DNA of 64,000 nt from Pararge aegeria (lineage: Eukaryota; Arthropoda; Insecta; Lepidoptera; Nymphalidae): contig NC_053191.1 in assembly GCF_905163445.1 (NCBI RefSeq), forward strand, positions 11,656,001-11,720,000. Direction: 5' to 3'. Below, one piece after another: positions 41,352 through 51,715 of this stretch. A program made the translations under genes and the position numbers. The notes below the pieces were generated by a model, which saw nothing but the letters and a program-made list of their open reading frames with translations, was not told the origin of the DNA and did not search any database. Numbering within the stretch: position 1 is the first letter of the stretch; the number at the start of each line of letters is the position of its first letter.

Positions 41352-44120
41352 CTGTAAAAAAATTAAGTTAGTCATCCATAAATTTCATTCTAAGAAATAT
41401 ATTGAGATATACAGATCATTATTATTATAATTTAAAGAAAAATATAATTTCTTTTTAATAAAAATATTAATACTACATATGTATATTACGGCGTAATAAA
41501 AACCCAATCAGGGTTTTCCGTACTCCGGTATTCATGGTTCAGCGCTCTTTATAGCTACATACAAAAAATGATGGGTGAGTGAGGGTAGTTCTAAAAATTA
41601 TTGATTGCGTTGCAACTTGTACTATTCATAAAACCAGTTCCGCATATTGCACTTTAGCGTTTGAAGCTATAGCTATATACACAGGATGTTCAGGCTATTT
41701 ATTATTACATTTTTTAGTTTGACAGAAAAATGTGTTAAGTTTCTCCTTTATATTTTTGTGTTGATTTGCTGCATTACTTTATAGTCATAACCAAAAATAG
41801 ATCAATAAAATGATCCTCATATTCTTGACCAGCGGCTATAATATAGTAAATTGTGTAGAGAACAGCAATAATTATGACTTACTTATCAAGCTGTTTCCGT
41901 GCTGATTTACTAAGCAGGTCCATCTTAGTTAAAATATTTACATGTGGTAGTTCCAGGTTCACCATTACACTAAGGGCAGCCATTGTTCCTAATAATAACG
42001 AAATAAAACTGAAGTGTTTGAATGTACTAATTTTTGTGTTGTAGTTGCCCAGATGGGAAGATTCCCATCTTGGCAACTACAACACAAAAATTAAAAAAAC
42101 ATGTTTTGTTTGTTTATTTGTAATCGATAAACTTTGAAAGTACTGAGCCTATTTTAATACTTCTTTCACTATTAGAAAGCTATTGTATGGATACATTATA
42201 TATTTAATTTCAGTTACAATAAGCGGTGATCGCCCAGTAAGTAGGAGTTTGAATCCCAGTGTGCAACTCTAACTTATCTTAGCTATGTGCATTTTATCAA
42301 TTAAAATGTCACTTGCTTCAACAGTGAATCAAAACATCGAAACCGCAATTCTGATAGTTCTCCATAATGTTCTCAAAGGTGTGTGGAGTCCACCAATCAG
42401 CACTAGGCCAGCATGGTGAACTACAGCCTTAACCTCTTCTCATTGTGGGAAGAGACCCTTGTCCTGTAGTGGGCCAGTAATGGGTTTATATGATGATGAA
42501 CAATAAGATTTAAACCTTAAAGAAATAATGGTGTTTCTATCACCATTCCTCCAGGTTTAAATCTTGTGTACTAATAACCAAGCCAACAGAAAAAACATCT
42601 GCAATTTTTTTATGTGCGTTAAGTCTACACACAAATAAAATGTTCTACAGAATGCTTTAGTCGTTAGTAGATACAAAGCAATGACTGCAAAACCACCTAC
42701 CTCCAATATATAAGCCATTTTATTTTTAAAACAAATTAAAAATCAAAATGTGATTTTCAATAATCTATTTTGGGCATAAAATATTAATACTTATAAAAAA
42801 AAAAAGAGTGTTTATCAAGTTAATCTTGTGTTGTTGTAAAGGTTTATCTACCTTGCCCCCCCTTACATAATTAATGTTATATGTTGGTAGTGAATTTTTT
42901 TTATTATGGAGTGTACAGGAGGGCTACTACGAGTAACATTGTGTACTGAGAGGAACAGGTAGTTATTAATAAATTTTAACAAAATACCTGATAAAAACTT
43001 GGCTCCATCTACCATGAACTGTGAATCAATCATGAAGACAACACATATCCTGAAGTTCCACTTTTGCAAAGTGTCTACTAGCTTTCTGATGACTGGTAAG
43101 TGGGTGTACAACTCTATTTGACCTGGACAGTCAAACAGGATATAGTCATCGTCCACATCACCTAGTTGCTCTTCAAGCCAGTCACAGTTTTCTAGTAAAG
43201 TTCTATAAAATAATATAAATTGAAGTGTCAGTTTATAACAAAATAAACAGCTTTTTACTAAAAGCTTCTAAAATGAGAAACAATAAATTTTTTTATTTAA
43301 CAACTAATAAACCAGTGCTATTCATTTTTTAAACCTCACCAACTAGCCAATTTTGAACAAATTATGGATCACTGGATAAAACTTACTCTAAACAAAACAC
43401 AAGTCCTCCGTTTGGTCCAAACTGTAGCTCTTCATCTTCCATGGCATCATCCAAGTGAATCAACTCTCTGATGTCTACTAGGGGTTCATAATCAAAATGC
43501 TCTGCAGCTGGATCTAGGTTAACCACTTCTATAATGCGTTTTGTGTCTGTGGCATGTTTTACCATTGTTGAGCAGTATGTTGACTGAAAATTGTAATGTT
43601 TAAAAAAAAGAATTGCCCGTTTTGCTTTTCCCTTCAATTAAGTTATCATGATTGATATTAATAATAAATTCTTGTTCTCTGTTTAAGAAATGAAATATCC
43701 CACTAGCCTTTGTGGAATATTTTTGAACTCTATTTGCTTGTGTGAGAATTAACATTGTGAATTTGAAGTTAGTTTTTTAAATGAATGGTTGTGTTATTTG
43801 TTCCAACCCAACAAAAGCTTTTTTGTTTTAACCCAAAACCATCAACAAGCCACGATTCGTAAGAAGTTTACAATGAGTGGGCAACAAGTGCTCAACTCGT
43901 CCACTTTATTGGTAGTATTTATAATACTTAATTTATGCCGCTCGACATAAAGCTTTTCCATGCTGTAATTTGTTATAAGTTGTATGCTAAGGCCTTAATT
44001 CGGAAGTTATAGCACTCTGGAAGACAAGGATAATTTGCAATTTCAACCAAGTAAAAAGTAATAATTTAATCTTACCTTTCCACTGCCAGCTGGGCCTACA
44101 ACAAACTGTGCGTATCTCAT
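41072..44120 (-). CDS. GPN3: GPN-loop GTPase 3, complete, 5 exons
   Basis: A small GTPase that, with GPN1, is needed to assemble RNA polymerase II and bring it into the nucleus. Exons 44120-44076, 43583-43387, 43202-42988, 41988-41883 and 41351-41072 join to 280 codons plus stop; human GPN3 has 284 aa. Motifs in order: P-loop GPAGSGKST (split by intron 1); the EVVNLDPAAEHFDY switch region; the FGPNGGLVFC segment holding the Gly-Pro-Asn loop that names the family; DCPGQIELYTHLPV; IDSQFMVDGAKFLSG; TKMDLLSK (guanine specificity, NKxD-like); and a C-terminal DEESIDNILLTIDNIIQYGED. The SQFM and IQYGED features separate it from GPN1 and GPN2. The C-terminus is acidic (EPEPDETDEND). The gene is head-to-head with Hsp70. 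Confidence 0.96.
41883..41988 (-). CDS. GPN3: GPN3 exon 4 (TKMD motif)
   Basis: Acceptor TTATTAG. Encodes TMAALSVMVNLELPHVNILT then KMDLLSKSARKQLD. The donor is GTAAGT after GAT AA, so the split codon reads Asn. A long hairpin lies about 40 bases upstream of the acceptor. Confidence 0.94.
42028..42093. repeat. 32-bp near-perfect hairpin in GPN3 intron 3
   Basis: Arms of 32 bases (42028-42059 and 42062-42093) with one mismatch and a 2-base loop. The core is GTGTTGTAGTTGCC against GGCAACTACAACAC. It lies 40 bases upstream of the exon 4 acceptor, where the branch point should be. Confidence 0.92.
42340..42505 (+). repeat. LINE-tail repeat in GPN3 intron 3
   Basis: ATAATGTTCTCAAAGGTGTG, AGTCCACCAATCAGCACTAG, GAGACCCTTGTCCTGTAGTG and GGCCAGTAATGGGTTTATAT with a GATGATG end. 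The fullest copy of this family in the window. Confidence 0.7.
42508..42575. repeat. Nested inverted repeat
   Basis: Outer arms AAGATTTAAACCT and AGGTTTAAATCTT, inner arms AATGGTG and CACCATT. Confidence 0.75.
42988..43202 (-). CDS. GPN3: GPN3 exon 3
   Basis: Acceptor TTTTATAG. Encodes ENCDWLEEQLGDVDDDYILF, DCPGQIELYTHLPV and DSQFMVDGAKFLSG. Donor GTATTT, phase 1. Confidence 0.95.
43387..43583 (-). CDS. GPN3: GPN3 exon 2 (GPN loop)
   Basis: Acceptor TTTTCAG. Starts STYCSTMVKHA and contains VVNLDPAAEHFDY and QFGPNGGLVFC. It ends GA, phase 2, donor GTAAGT. Confidence 0.95.
44076..44120 (-). CDS. GPN3: GPN3 exon 1
   Basis: 15 codons, MRYAQFVVGPAGSGK, donor GTAAG, phase 0. The P-loop Lys is the last residue. 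The short conserved start and absence of an upstream in-frame ATG support this start codon. Confidence 0.93.
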
Positions 44121-44798
44121 TGTTAAATATATATAAAACACTTAATATAAGTTAAAAGTTGTATTAACGTTATATAGGCGATTTGAGCCGAATTATTATT
44201 TAAGAAACAAAAAAAAAAAGGTTATGTTTTGATCGAGGTATCAATAAAATAGTGATGCGCACATTTTTCAAGAGGCAACTCAATTATCACGCTCATCACT
44301 CATGATTCAAAGTTGTGAAACGTTCCGTACCCTCAATCACACATTTTGTACCGCTTTGTACTCGTTGAGGTATCTATTTTTTTTTATTGAATCCTTTGCA
44401 GTTCAAAATATGATCCTCATATGAGAAAGTACCTACAACATCTTAACTCAGTCATTAAAACGAGGTGTGGCAGTGTTAAAAAAATAATTCAATTTCGTTA
44501 ACCCATCACTACAGTAAAGTTTTGATTGACATTGTCATTTGTCAAATGTTTGTTACTTTTAATTTGCATAACGGCTCTGGGTTCTATACTTTTAAGCCTT
44601 ATTCTTGCGTATGCATTCGGTTTGGTGCACGTGTTCGTGGGACTCTTTTTACGATTTGAGAAACTTACTGGCCTTTCTATATCTATTCAAACAATAAAAA
44701 AATATTTGTAAATATTATTGTCAATTTAAAGGTCTAAATATATGTCAACATCACTTTTTTATGCCTATAGAAATATAATTTAAAATTGAAACCTTAGA
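44121..44798. promoter_or_regulatory. Divergent promoter region of GPN3 and Hsp70
   Basis: 678 bases between start codons must hold both promoters unless one is further away. A TATA-like TAAATATA (44735-44742) lies 57 bases before the Hsp70 ATG. I looked for nGAAnnTTCn arrays and found none; the nearest is GTGAAACGTTCC (about 44324), whose spacing is one base off. A 61-codon hydrophobic frame at 44526-44711 starts with TTG and is not called a gene. Confidence 0.5.
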
Positions 44799-46685
44799 AT
44801 GCCAGCCGTTGGTATAGATTTGGGCACAACATATTCCTGTGTTGGTGTGTGGCAACATGGAAATGTGGATATTATAGCGAATGATCAGGGTAACCGAACG
44901 ACACCATCTTACGTTGCGTTTACAGACACTGAGCGCCTTATAGGCGAAGCTGCCAAGAACCAGGTTGCCCTAAACCCTAGTAATACGATATTTGACGCCA
45001 AACGCTTAATAGGAAGAAAGTTTGATGACCCTAAGATCCAGCAAGACCTCAAACACTGGCCTTTTAAAGTTATCAATGATGGCGGTAAGCCCAAGATTCA
45101 GATCAATCACAAGGGGCAGACCAAAAGCTTTTCCCCTGAAGAAATAAGTAGTATGGTTCTGATCAAAATGAAAGAGACAGCCGAAGCATATTTAGGAACT
45201 TCTATAAAACAAGCTGTTATAACGGTGCCTGCATATTTTAACGATTCTCAACGACGGGCAACGAAAGATGCCGGCGCTATCGCAGGTATAAACGTTCTTC
45301 GTGTAATTAATGAGCCTACTGCTGCTGCTTTAGCATACGGGTTAGACAAGAATTTGAAGGGAGAAAGGAATGTGTTGATTTTTGATTTAGGGGGAGGTAC
45401 CTTCGATGTATCCATTCTCACCATTGACGAGGGCTCGTTATTCGAAGTTAAAGCGACTGCTGGAGATACACACCTTGGTGGAGAAGATTTCGACACTCGC
45501 CTTGTAAACTTTCTCGCTAACGAATTTAAAAGAAAGCACAAGAAAGATCTGTATTCTAATCCTAAAGCTTTGCGCCGTCTTAGAACCGCGGCTGAAAGAG
45601 CTAAAAGAACTCTCTCTTCTAGTACTGAAGCTAATATAGAAATTGATGCGTTGTATGAAGGTATTGATTTCTTCTCAAGAATATCTAGGGCACGATTTGA
45701 AGAGCTGAATGGAGATCTCTTCCGTATAACTTTAGAACCAGTAGAGAAGGCTCTAAAAGACGCTAAACTTGACAAGAACTCTATAAATGACATCGTTTTA
45801 GTTGGTGGTTCTACACGCATACCTAAAATACAAAGTTTACTGCAAAACTTTTTTAACGGCAAGAAGCTCAATTTATCCATTAATCCAGACGAAGCGGTTG
45901 CCTACGGGGCAGCAGTACAAGCTGCTATATTGAGTGGAGAACGCCATTCCAAAATACAAGATCTTTTATTAGTCGATGTCACTCCCTTGTCACTAGGGAT
46001 AGAAACCGCTGGAAAGGTAATGACAAACATAGTAGAGCGCAATGCAAAGATTCCTTGTAAACACTCTCAAACTTTTACAACATACTCCGACAACCAACCA
46101 GCGGTCACTATTCAAGTCTACGAAGGGGAAAGGGCCATGACCAAGGACAATAATTTACTAGGAACTTTCGATTTAACTGGCATTCCACCGGCACCACGTG
46201 GTATTCCTCAGATCGACGTAACATTTGATTTGGACGCCAATGGCATACTTAATGTTTCAGCTAAAGAAAATAGTACTGGTAAAAGTAAGAACATTGTTAT
46301 TAAGAATGATAAAGGACGCCTCTCTCAAGCTGATATAGACAAGATGATTGCTGATGCAGATAAGTACAAAGGTGAGGATGAGAAACAGAGAAGTCGTGTG
46401 GCAGCTCGTAATAAACTGGAAACGTATATTTTTAGTGTAAAACAAGCGATCAATGAAGGTTGTGGTAAAGTTGGAGATTCTGAGAGTGCTAAAGTTCTGA
46501 TGCTTTGCGATGAAACATTGAATTGGCTTGATAGAAATTCATTGGCAGAGAAAGTCGAATATGAGGATAAATTCAAGGAGGTGTCAACCGTTTTCATCCC
46601 TATTATGAAAAAGCTACAAGGTCTGAAAGCTGGTAAAAGCAACTGCGGTGGCAAAGGTGGTCCAGTTATCGAGGAAGTTGAATAA
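44799..46685 (+). CDS. Cytosolic Hsp70, intronless, with EEVE C-terminus
   Basis: ATP-dependent chaperone of 628 aa. Hsp70 signatures are present: IDLGTTYSCVGV (residues 5-16), IFDLGGGTFDVSIL (about 194-207) and IVLVGGSTRIPKIQ (about 331-344). The bipartite basic region KRKHKKDL ... RAKRTLSSS is typical of cytosolic/nuclear forms. There is no signal peptide or transit peptide. The substrate-binding domain and helical lid are intact (VTPLSLGIETAG, DVTFDLDANGILNVSAKE). The usual GGMP-rich linker is absent, so the tail goes from LKAGKSN through CGGKGGPVIEEVE to stop. The last residue is Glu (GAA) instead of Asp, changing the EEVD motif that TPR co-chaperones bind. No introns, as in stress-inducible or retroposed Hsp70 genes. 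Which lepidopteran Hsp70 subgroup is not decided. Confidence 0.96.
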   Translation: MPAVGIDLGTTYSCVGVWQHGNVDIIANDQGNRTTPSYVAFTDTERLIGEAAKNQVALNPSNTIFDAKRLIGRKFDDPKIQQDLKHWPFKVINDGGKPKIQINHKGQTKSFSPEEISSMVLIKMKETAEAYLGTSIKQAVITVPAYFNDSQRRATKDAGAIAGINVLRVINEPTAAALAYGLDKNLKGERNVLIFDLGGGTFDVSILTIDEGSLFEVKATAGDTHLGGEDFDTRLVNFLANEFKRKHKKDLYSNPKALRRLRTAAERAKRTLSSSTEANIEIDALYEGIDFFSRISRARFEELNGDLFRITLEPVEKALKDAKLDKNSINDIVLVGGSTRIPKIQSLLQNFFNGKKLNLSINPDEAVAYGAAVQAAILSGERHSKIQDLLLVDVTPLSLGIETAGKVMTNIVERNAKIPCKHSQTFTTYSDNQPAVTIQVYEGERAMTKDNNLLGTFDLTGIPPAPRGIPQIDVTFDLDANGILNVSAKENSTGKSKNIVIKNDKGRLSQADIDKMIADADKYKGEDEKQRSRVAARNKLETYIFSVKQAINEGCGKVGDSESAKVLMLCDETLNWLDRNSLAEKVEYEDKFKEVSTVFIPIMKKLQGLKAGKSNCGGKGGPVIEEVE

Positions 46686-46741
46686 AATTGTGAAGTCTTT
46701 AATATTTTGTCATGTGATTGTTACGTCTATTGATTTTTTCC

Positions 46742-46747
46742 AATAAA
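46742..46747 (+). other. Poly(A) signal of Hsp70
   Basis: AATAAA 57 bases after the stop codon, followed by a second A-rich AATAAA-like run at about 46758. Confidence 0.6.
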
Positions 46748-46948
46748 TTTACATAAAATAAAACAATGTTTTACTTAGTTGTAACATATAAAATACTTAC
46801 AAATGTTACTACATTTCCTTCAAACTTGCCTTCTTAGTCAACTCAGGGATTCAGGTGGGCGGAATTCAGAGTTAGAGATTACAGATGAGTATTAATCACC
46901 CTATTAGGTTAAATAAAACTCTGTTTTGTTCTGTAAAGTTTAGACTGG

Positions 46949-47010
46949 AATTAATTATGCAATCTAAGATGGGAGCTAGACCGCTACCATCTTAGATTGC
47001 ATAATTAATT
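46949..47010. repeat. Perfect 24-bp hairpin
   Basis: Arms 46949-46972 and 46987-47010, core TTATGCAATCTAAGATGG and its complement, 14-base loop. The arm resembles the GCATTCTAAGATGGTAGC block of the repeat at 14690. Confidence 0.92.
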
Positions 47011-47094
47011 ACCACAAATCTCATCGATTACATTACAAGGCAAGTTCTAGAGGGATAGAAAAGTATTCCTCTATAACTTGCAATTGAATGTTTG

Positions 47095-47335
47095 TCATAA
47101 TTGATGGACCAAGTAGATGGTCCTGATGGTAAGGAAAACCATGCCTTATAAGCAGAGTTTACACTTCGCAAGGCATTCAAGGAACATGTCTCATAAAATG
47201 CCGCCCTAATGCAACCAAGTTGAGGCGTACCTAGGTGTTAAGACTCATGTGCCTGAATACAACGGCAACCACGCCTTTCAGGCCGGAACACAACAATGCT
47301 ACTTGGCGGCAGAGAAAAACATGGCAATTCCTTCA
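47095..47335 (+). repeat. LINE-type fragment
   Basis: AGGCGTACCTAGGTGTTAAG, CAACGGCAACCACGCCTTTC and AACACAACAATGCTACTTGG are common lepidopteran LINE-derived sequence; a diverged relative is at 9880-10085. Confidence 0.55.
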
Positions 47336-47639
47336 GGATAAGAAGGTTTTTGAATGAAATACCTATAACTTTTATATGGTATGCAATGCTATGCAATGCT
47401 GTATAGCTATATAATTGTATAATATTTTATTTTGCATTTGATAGCCCAATTGTTGTGGTAGGTTGTAAGATAATTACCGCTGCGTTTCCTGTGCGAGATC
47501 GCCATACCAGAACCTGTTGACCCCAGCCTTCATCTGATATCTATGCCCCGCCCATTACCACTTAAGCTTCGCATCCCGTTAATCACTGTCACTAACTTCT
47601 AGGGATTCTTCTACGATCTCCGTGTTTCTGTATTATGTG

Positions 47640-47790
47640 CTTACTTTACCAGTGCAGCCCGCCCATACGTATTGGAGCAGCGTGGTTGGAACCAAACTTT
47701 AAATCCATCTCTGAATGGATCTTTCCATTTAGAGGGGCGGCCTTTTCCCAGCGGTGGAGAATTATCAGGCAAAGGATAATATGGAGTACC
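47640..47790 (+). repeat. LINE-type 3' fragment
   Basis: GCCCGCCCATACGTATTGGA and GCAGCGTGGTTGGAACC, then GGGGCGGCCTTTTCCCAGCG, GTGGAGAATTATCAGGC. This order is typical of lepidopteran LINE 3' ends. Confidence 0.55.
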
Positions 47791-49385
47791 TACTGTAAGA
47801 ATTCAAATAAAAGTTATAAAATGAAACAAACATTGATTAGCAATTTTTTTTATTTTAATTTAATAACTTTAGAAATTGTTCGGAAAGAAGACAATGTTTT
47901 TCAGCGTCATTATCATTAATATTATGATATGAACAATAATAATTACCGCTATAACTTTATCCCTATGTCATAATGTAATGGAGATAACGTAGTAGATAAT
48001 CGCCTATTCGCTACATTACTTATGTACAGTTAATTGCTACCTCAATACCAACAGAACGATTAAATGTAAGACGTCAAATTACAATTTGGTCACCGCGAAT
48101 ATTTCATATGCATTTGCGCCTGAAATTGTATAGATTTCAAGCCTGTTTAAGAATATTTGTTTCTAGAATCGTTTTCCATTTCACTTTTAAAATAATAATT
48201 TAATTTAAACTATATATTGTATGTTTTAACTGTTAATAGACTGGTGATGGTAAATGCGTAATGTACTAGCTTTTATTCTGATAACTAAATCACTTTGGCA
48301 ACCATTTGAGAGTATCTTTTTTGATATTTGACTTGTTGTAGATACATTTTTAATTTTAATATCCTTCGATTCTTCGCGTAAACTTTGTGTTAGTACATTT
48401 ACCTACATGGTTCCTTAAATGTAGTTAGCTGATAGTCGGTTTGAATAGGAAGGAATTCGTTATGCAACAATTAATCTATTCCATTAAAGACCTCTTCTAA
48501 CATCAAGTCTATCTTTTGTATGAACATACGGAAGTTTTTTTCACAGGAAGTACGTTACGCAATTATTCCCCCAAAAAAATACTTAAGTTAACCGATAAAA
48601 ATAAATATATGTGAATTGTATGTCATTAATCATAATTACCCCTCTGATTTAAAACTACCTCGAATTCTAGCCAGGCTGGGTAAGGCTGAAATCTTTATAA
48701 AGTATCCTAAACCTGCTTATATTTTTCTCAGCAATGTTCGTTTTAGAAACACGCACTCTGTCGGACTAAATATGATACCACTTGATCTAGTATTTCTTAA
48801 GTCCGATGTAGGTAAGGCTTACTACGCTACGAAGATTTCACCCTTACTGTAAAGCCATCAATGTGCCAAAGTCAAATCGCGTCATTCAACATGCGTTCTG
48901 AGTGGCGTTAAAGTTTACGTCTAGCTTCGGCTAGTGGTAAAATGCGCGTTTTTGAGACGGAGTCGTGTGTTTGGTCGCTCCCAGTGTACGCTTTTGGTAA
49001 ATTGCTCCGGCCTTGCCACGCGATTCACAATTCACTCGTAGCTATCCTAGGTATTCCAAAATCGAAATATTCATGACAGATTTTTTACATTTTTGTTTAC
49101 ATTATCGTTTATTGCATTCTACAAGAAGCTACATCATAAGGCGTTTTAGTCCACAGATCGTTGTATCTGGAATCAGAGTTCCTAGAAAGCATACTTCTAA
49201 ATACGACAGAAATCTTGACACAGACTTAGTTAAAAAAGCTTAAAGGGTGTATTGCCTTTTAGGTTCCTACATCAAAGTTATCTGACCCGGTAGGCAAAAT
49301 TGGAATGACAGGCAGGCACGCACCTCTATCTTTTCGTAGTTAATTTTATTTTAAGCAATAAAATATCACTTTCTTTTATATTGAA

Positions 49386-49515
49386 GGAAACCTGCATGAC
49401 TGCATTCTCTATAACGTTCTTAAAGGCGTATGAATTTTAGCACTGCAGCGGCCACTGTGGTGAACTGCGCCCTGAACCCATCTCATTCCGAGATGAAACC
49501 AGTGCCTTGTGGTGG
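49386..49515 (+). repeat. LINE-tail repeat, diverged
   Basis: ATAACGTTCTTAAAGGCGTA, CCACTGTGGTGAACTGCGCC and CATCTCATTCCGAGATGAAA parallel the copy at 42340-42505. Confidence 0.55.
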
Positions 49516-50699
49516 ATAAATAGTTGAAAATGACAAATACTATATTCATATGGTATTTGTCAATTAATACCACCAACCAATGGGCCTTCTGTAGTTCGTA
49601 TGCGATGTCAAAGACGCTCGGGCCAGGTAAGATTTTGGGTAGGTATACTTGCTTAGTACGATTTCCATGTCGTATTATATGCAAGGCAGAAATGAGGTAG
49701 GTACTAAACCACAACATACTAAAAGTATCACACTTTAGATTATAATTTCGAATAAATTATAATTCAGTTTTCAAAATGGTTCTTAGTTCTTATATTTAAG
49801 AACAGAAATATGTATTTTATAACCTTCTCAGCTTATTTCATTCCATAGCAATCGACGCGCTTATTCTCAACTTGTCACTTAAAATAATCTTTAGTTATTT
49901 TACACATAAAAATGGAAGATTCTGAACACATTGCACAAAGCATAAAATTCATATTCATATTTTTTACCTCGTTGTAGTTTTATCAATTTAAATGAAACTA
50001 AAGCGAATACTTTATTTTCTGCGAATACGAACATGCTTCACAAAATATTCTCGGTACCTATTCATATAATAACAATATTATTATAAATTCATATAAATAT
50101 TCTTTATAAAGCAAAGCTACACGGTTGTCAAAAAAAATATACTGAAACGCAACATTTCGGAAATATTCCCTCTTCAATAATAACATATCTGTTAAAAATT
50201 TAAAATAATATCGTAACTGTTAAACAGCCTAAAAGGTCTCATTATATTGACTATTATCGCTAATTCTTATTAATTTACTTATTATTTTATATAAATTTTA
50301 TATAACATCGATATGTATGGAGTTTGGTATTACTAAGAACTGAATAATTGCTGAAATTTCATTAAAATGTATATTGAAATTTGCCAAAACTTTGACGGTT
50401 CATTTAATTTCCAAATTTACGGCCTAAAGTTATACATATATATGAGACGATATAATTATTTCAATCGACACACTTTTGAATGTTTATAATTTTGATTATT
50501 ATTCATGATTTTTCAGGTATTTTAATGATAATTACTTTCGGGTTTTCTATTTTCCTACTTACCTATTATAATTTCTAAATGTGGCCTTCCTTATTTACAA
50601 GAAATAATATTTAATTAAATATTTACATTGTGATGCAAGGAGTTTGGTTCCTTTAATGTACATTTATTTATCTCCTATTAAAAAGGAAACAAAGGTGCA

Positions 50700-51715
50700 A
50701 AATAAAATAAAACAACAAAAAGCGAAAATAGATTAAAAGCAAATTTATTGCTAAAATAAAATAAAACTATAACCAAAAGCAATACATCATTTGCTTAACT
50801 GTGTACTTCATTTCTGTCTAAATTTGTACGTTCTCTAAAATAATAAAAAAATATCATTCATTACAACTCTTTGATACTCTACGGACAGGGCAAGAAAAGA
50901 ATAGGTAGACCATACTAGATATTGATCGATAAAACTGGCAAAAATCTACAAAATGAGACGTAGGCGTACCGTATATAATTATACATAAAGAAATAAAAAA
51001 TAAAATATTATTAAAAATAAAAATTCATAATTTAAATGTAACTCAAGTAAACCAATCTATAATATTTAAAACCTCACTGGTTCATATAAACATAATAATA
51101 CTTTTCAACTGGGGTTTCGTATAGACTATAGATCATAGCTTAAATTTACATCTGATTGCACTTTAAAATTTTAACAATTAAATGAACCTCATCTACCCCT
51201 ACTTATCGGCAACGATAAACTTTATCTTACAATACAACGTACCGCTAGCCTACGTACATATATACAGGATCGTGGCTCACGAGCTACATCGATACATATT
51301 TGGTATATTTATTTACAATAATCGAATAAAACATAAGTAAGCCATAACTTAAAAAATACTCAGATTTCCGTACCCGTTCGAAGTACTCTCGTGTATAAAA
51401 ATTAAAGCAAAATGCAACTTTTGTATCGTAGGTTTTACAATTTATCCCTCGGCATCGGACGCTACTAACAATCGCGCCGCGAGCCGAACTATATACAAAG
51501 TCTTTGGCCTTACAATCGAATCATAACAGAACACATCTAACTAATCGATATATTTGCACTCAACCTCGCCACACCGGGCGGCCGGACGCGGTCTCCATTC
51601 GATGGATCACACACCTATCTAAAATAAATAACCGTCCAATGCGACATTAACTAACACTCGGACCCGTTTTAACCGCTAACACTCCCGTAAGAGTTCATTT
51701 CGTAGTCACTATTGT
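50700..51715 (-). other. ct: Probable cut 3' UTR
   Basis: About 1 kb past the cut stop codon with no other gene signal. Reverse-strand AATAAA hexamers occur at 51308-51313 and again near 50740. The true end is unknown. Confidence 0.35.

Larger units (their letters stand above)
46686..51715. other. Intergenic region between Hsp70 and the cut 3' end
   Basis: About 5 kb of AT-rich DNA. It holds a hairpin (46949-47010), a LINE fragment (47095-47335), a second LINE-type fragment (47640-47790) and a LINE-tail repeat (49386-49515). The part nearest cut (about 50700-51715) is likely its 3' UTR. The 76-78-codon frames at 48616 and 49013 have no recognisable family. Confidence 0.55.

Noticed and set aside
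44526..44711. 61-codon hydrophobic frame upstream of Hsp70
   Set aside because: It begins at TTG, not ATG, and has no recognisable family; Phe/Leu-rich frames arise easily in AT-rich DNA.
45248..45880. 210-codon open frame on the minus strand inside Hsp70
   Set aside because: It is fully antisense to the Hsp70 reading frame and mirrors its codon pattern; no family resemblance.
48616..49243. Two 76-78-codon frames between Hsp70 and cut
   Set aside because: No ATG-supported start at the given ends, no splice context and no known domain.
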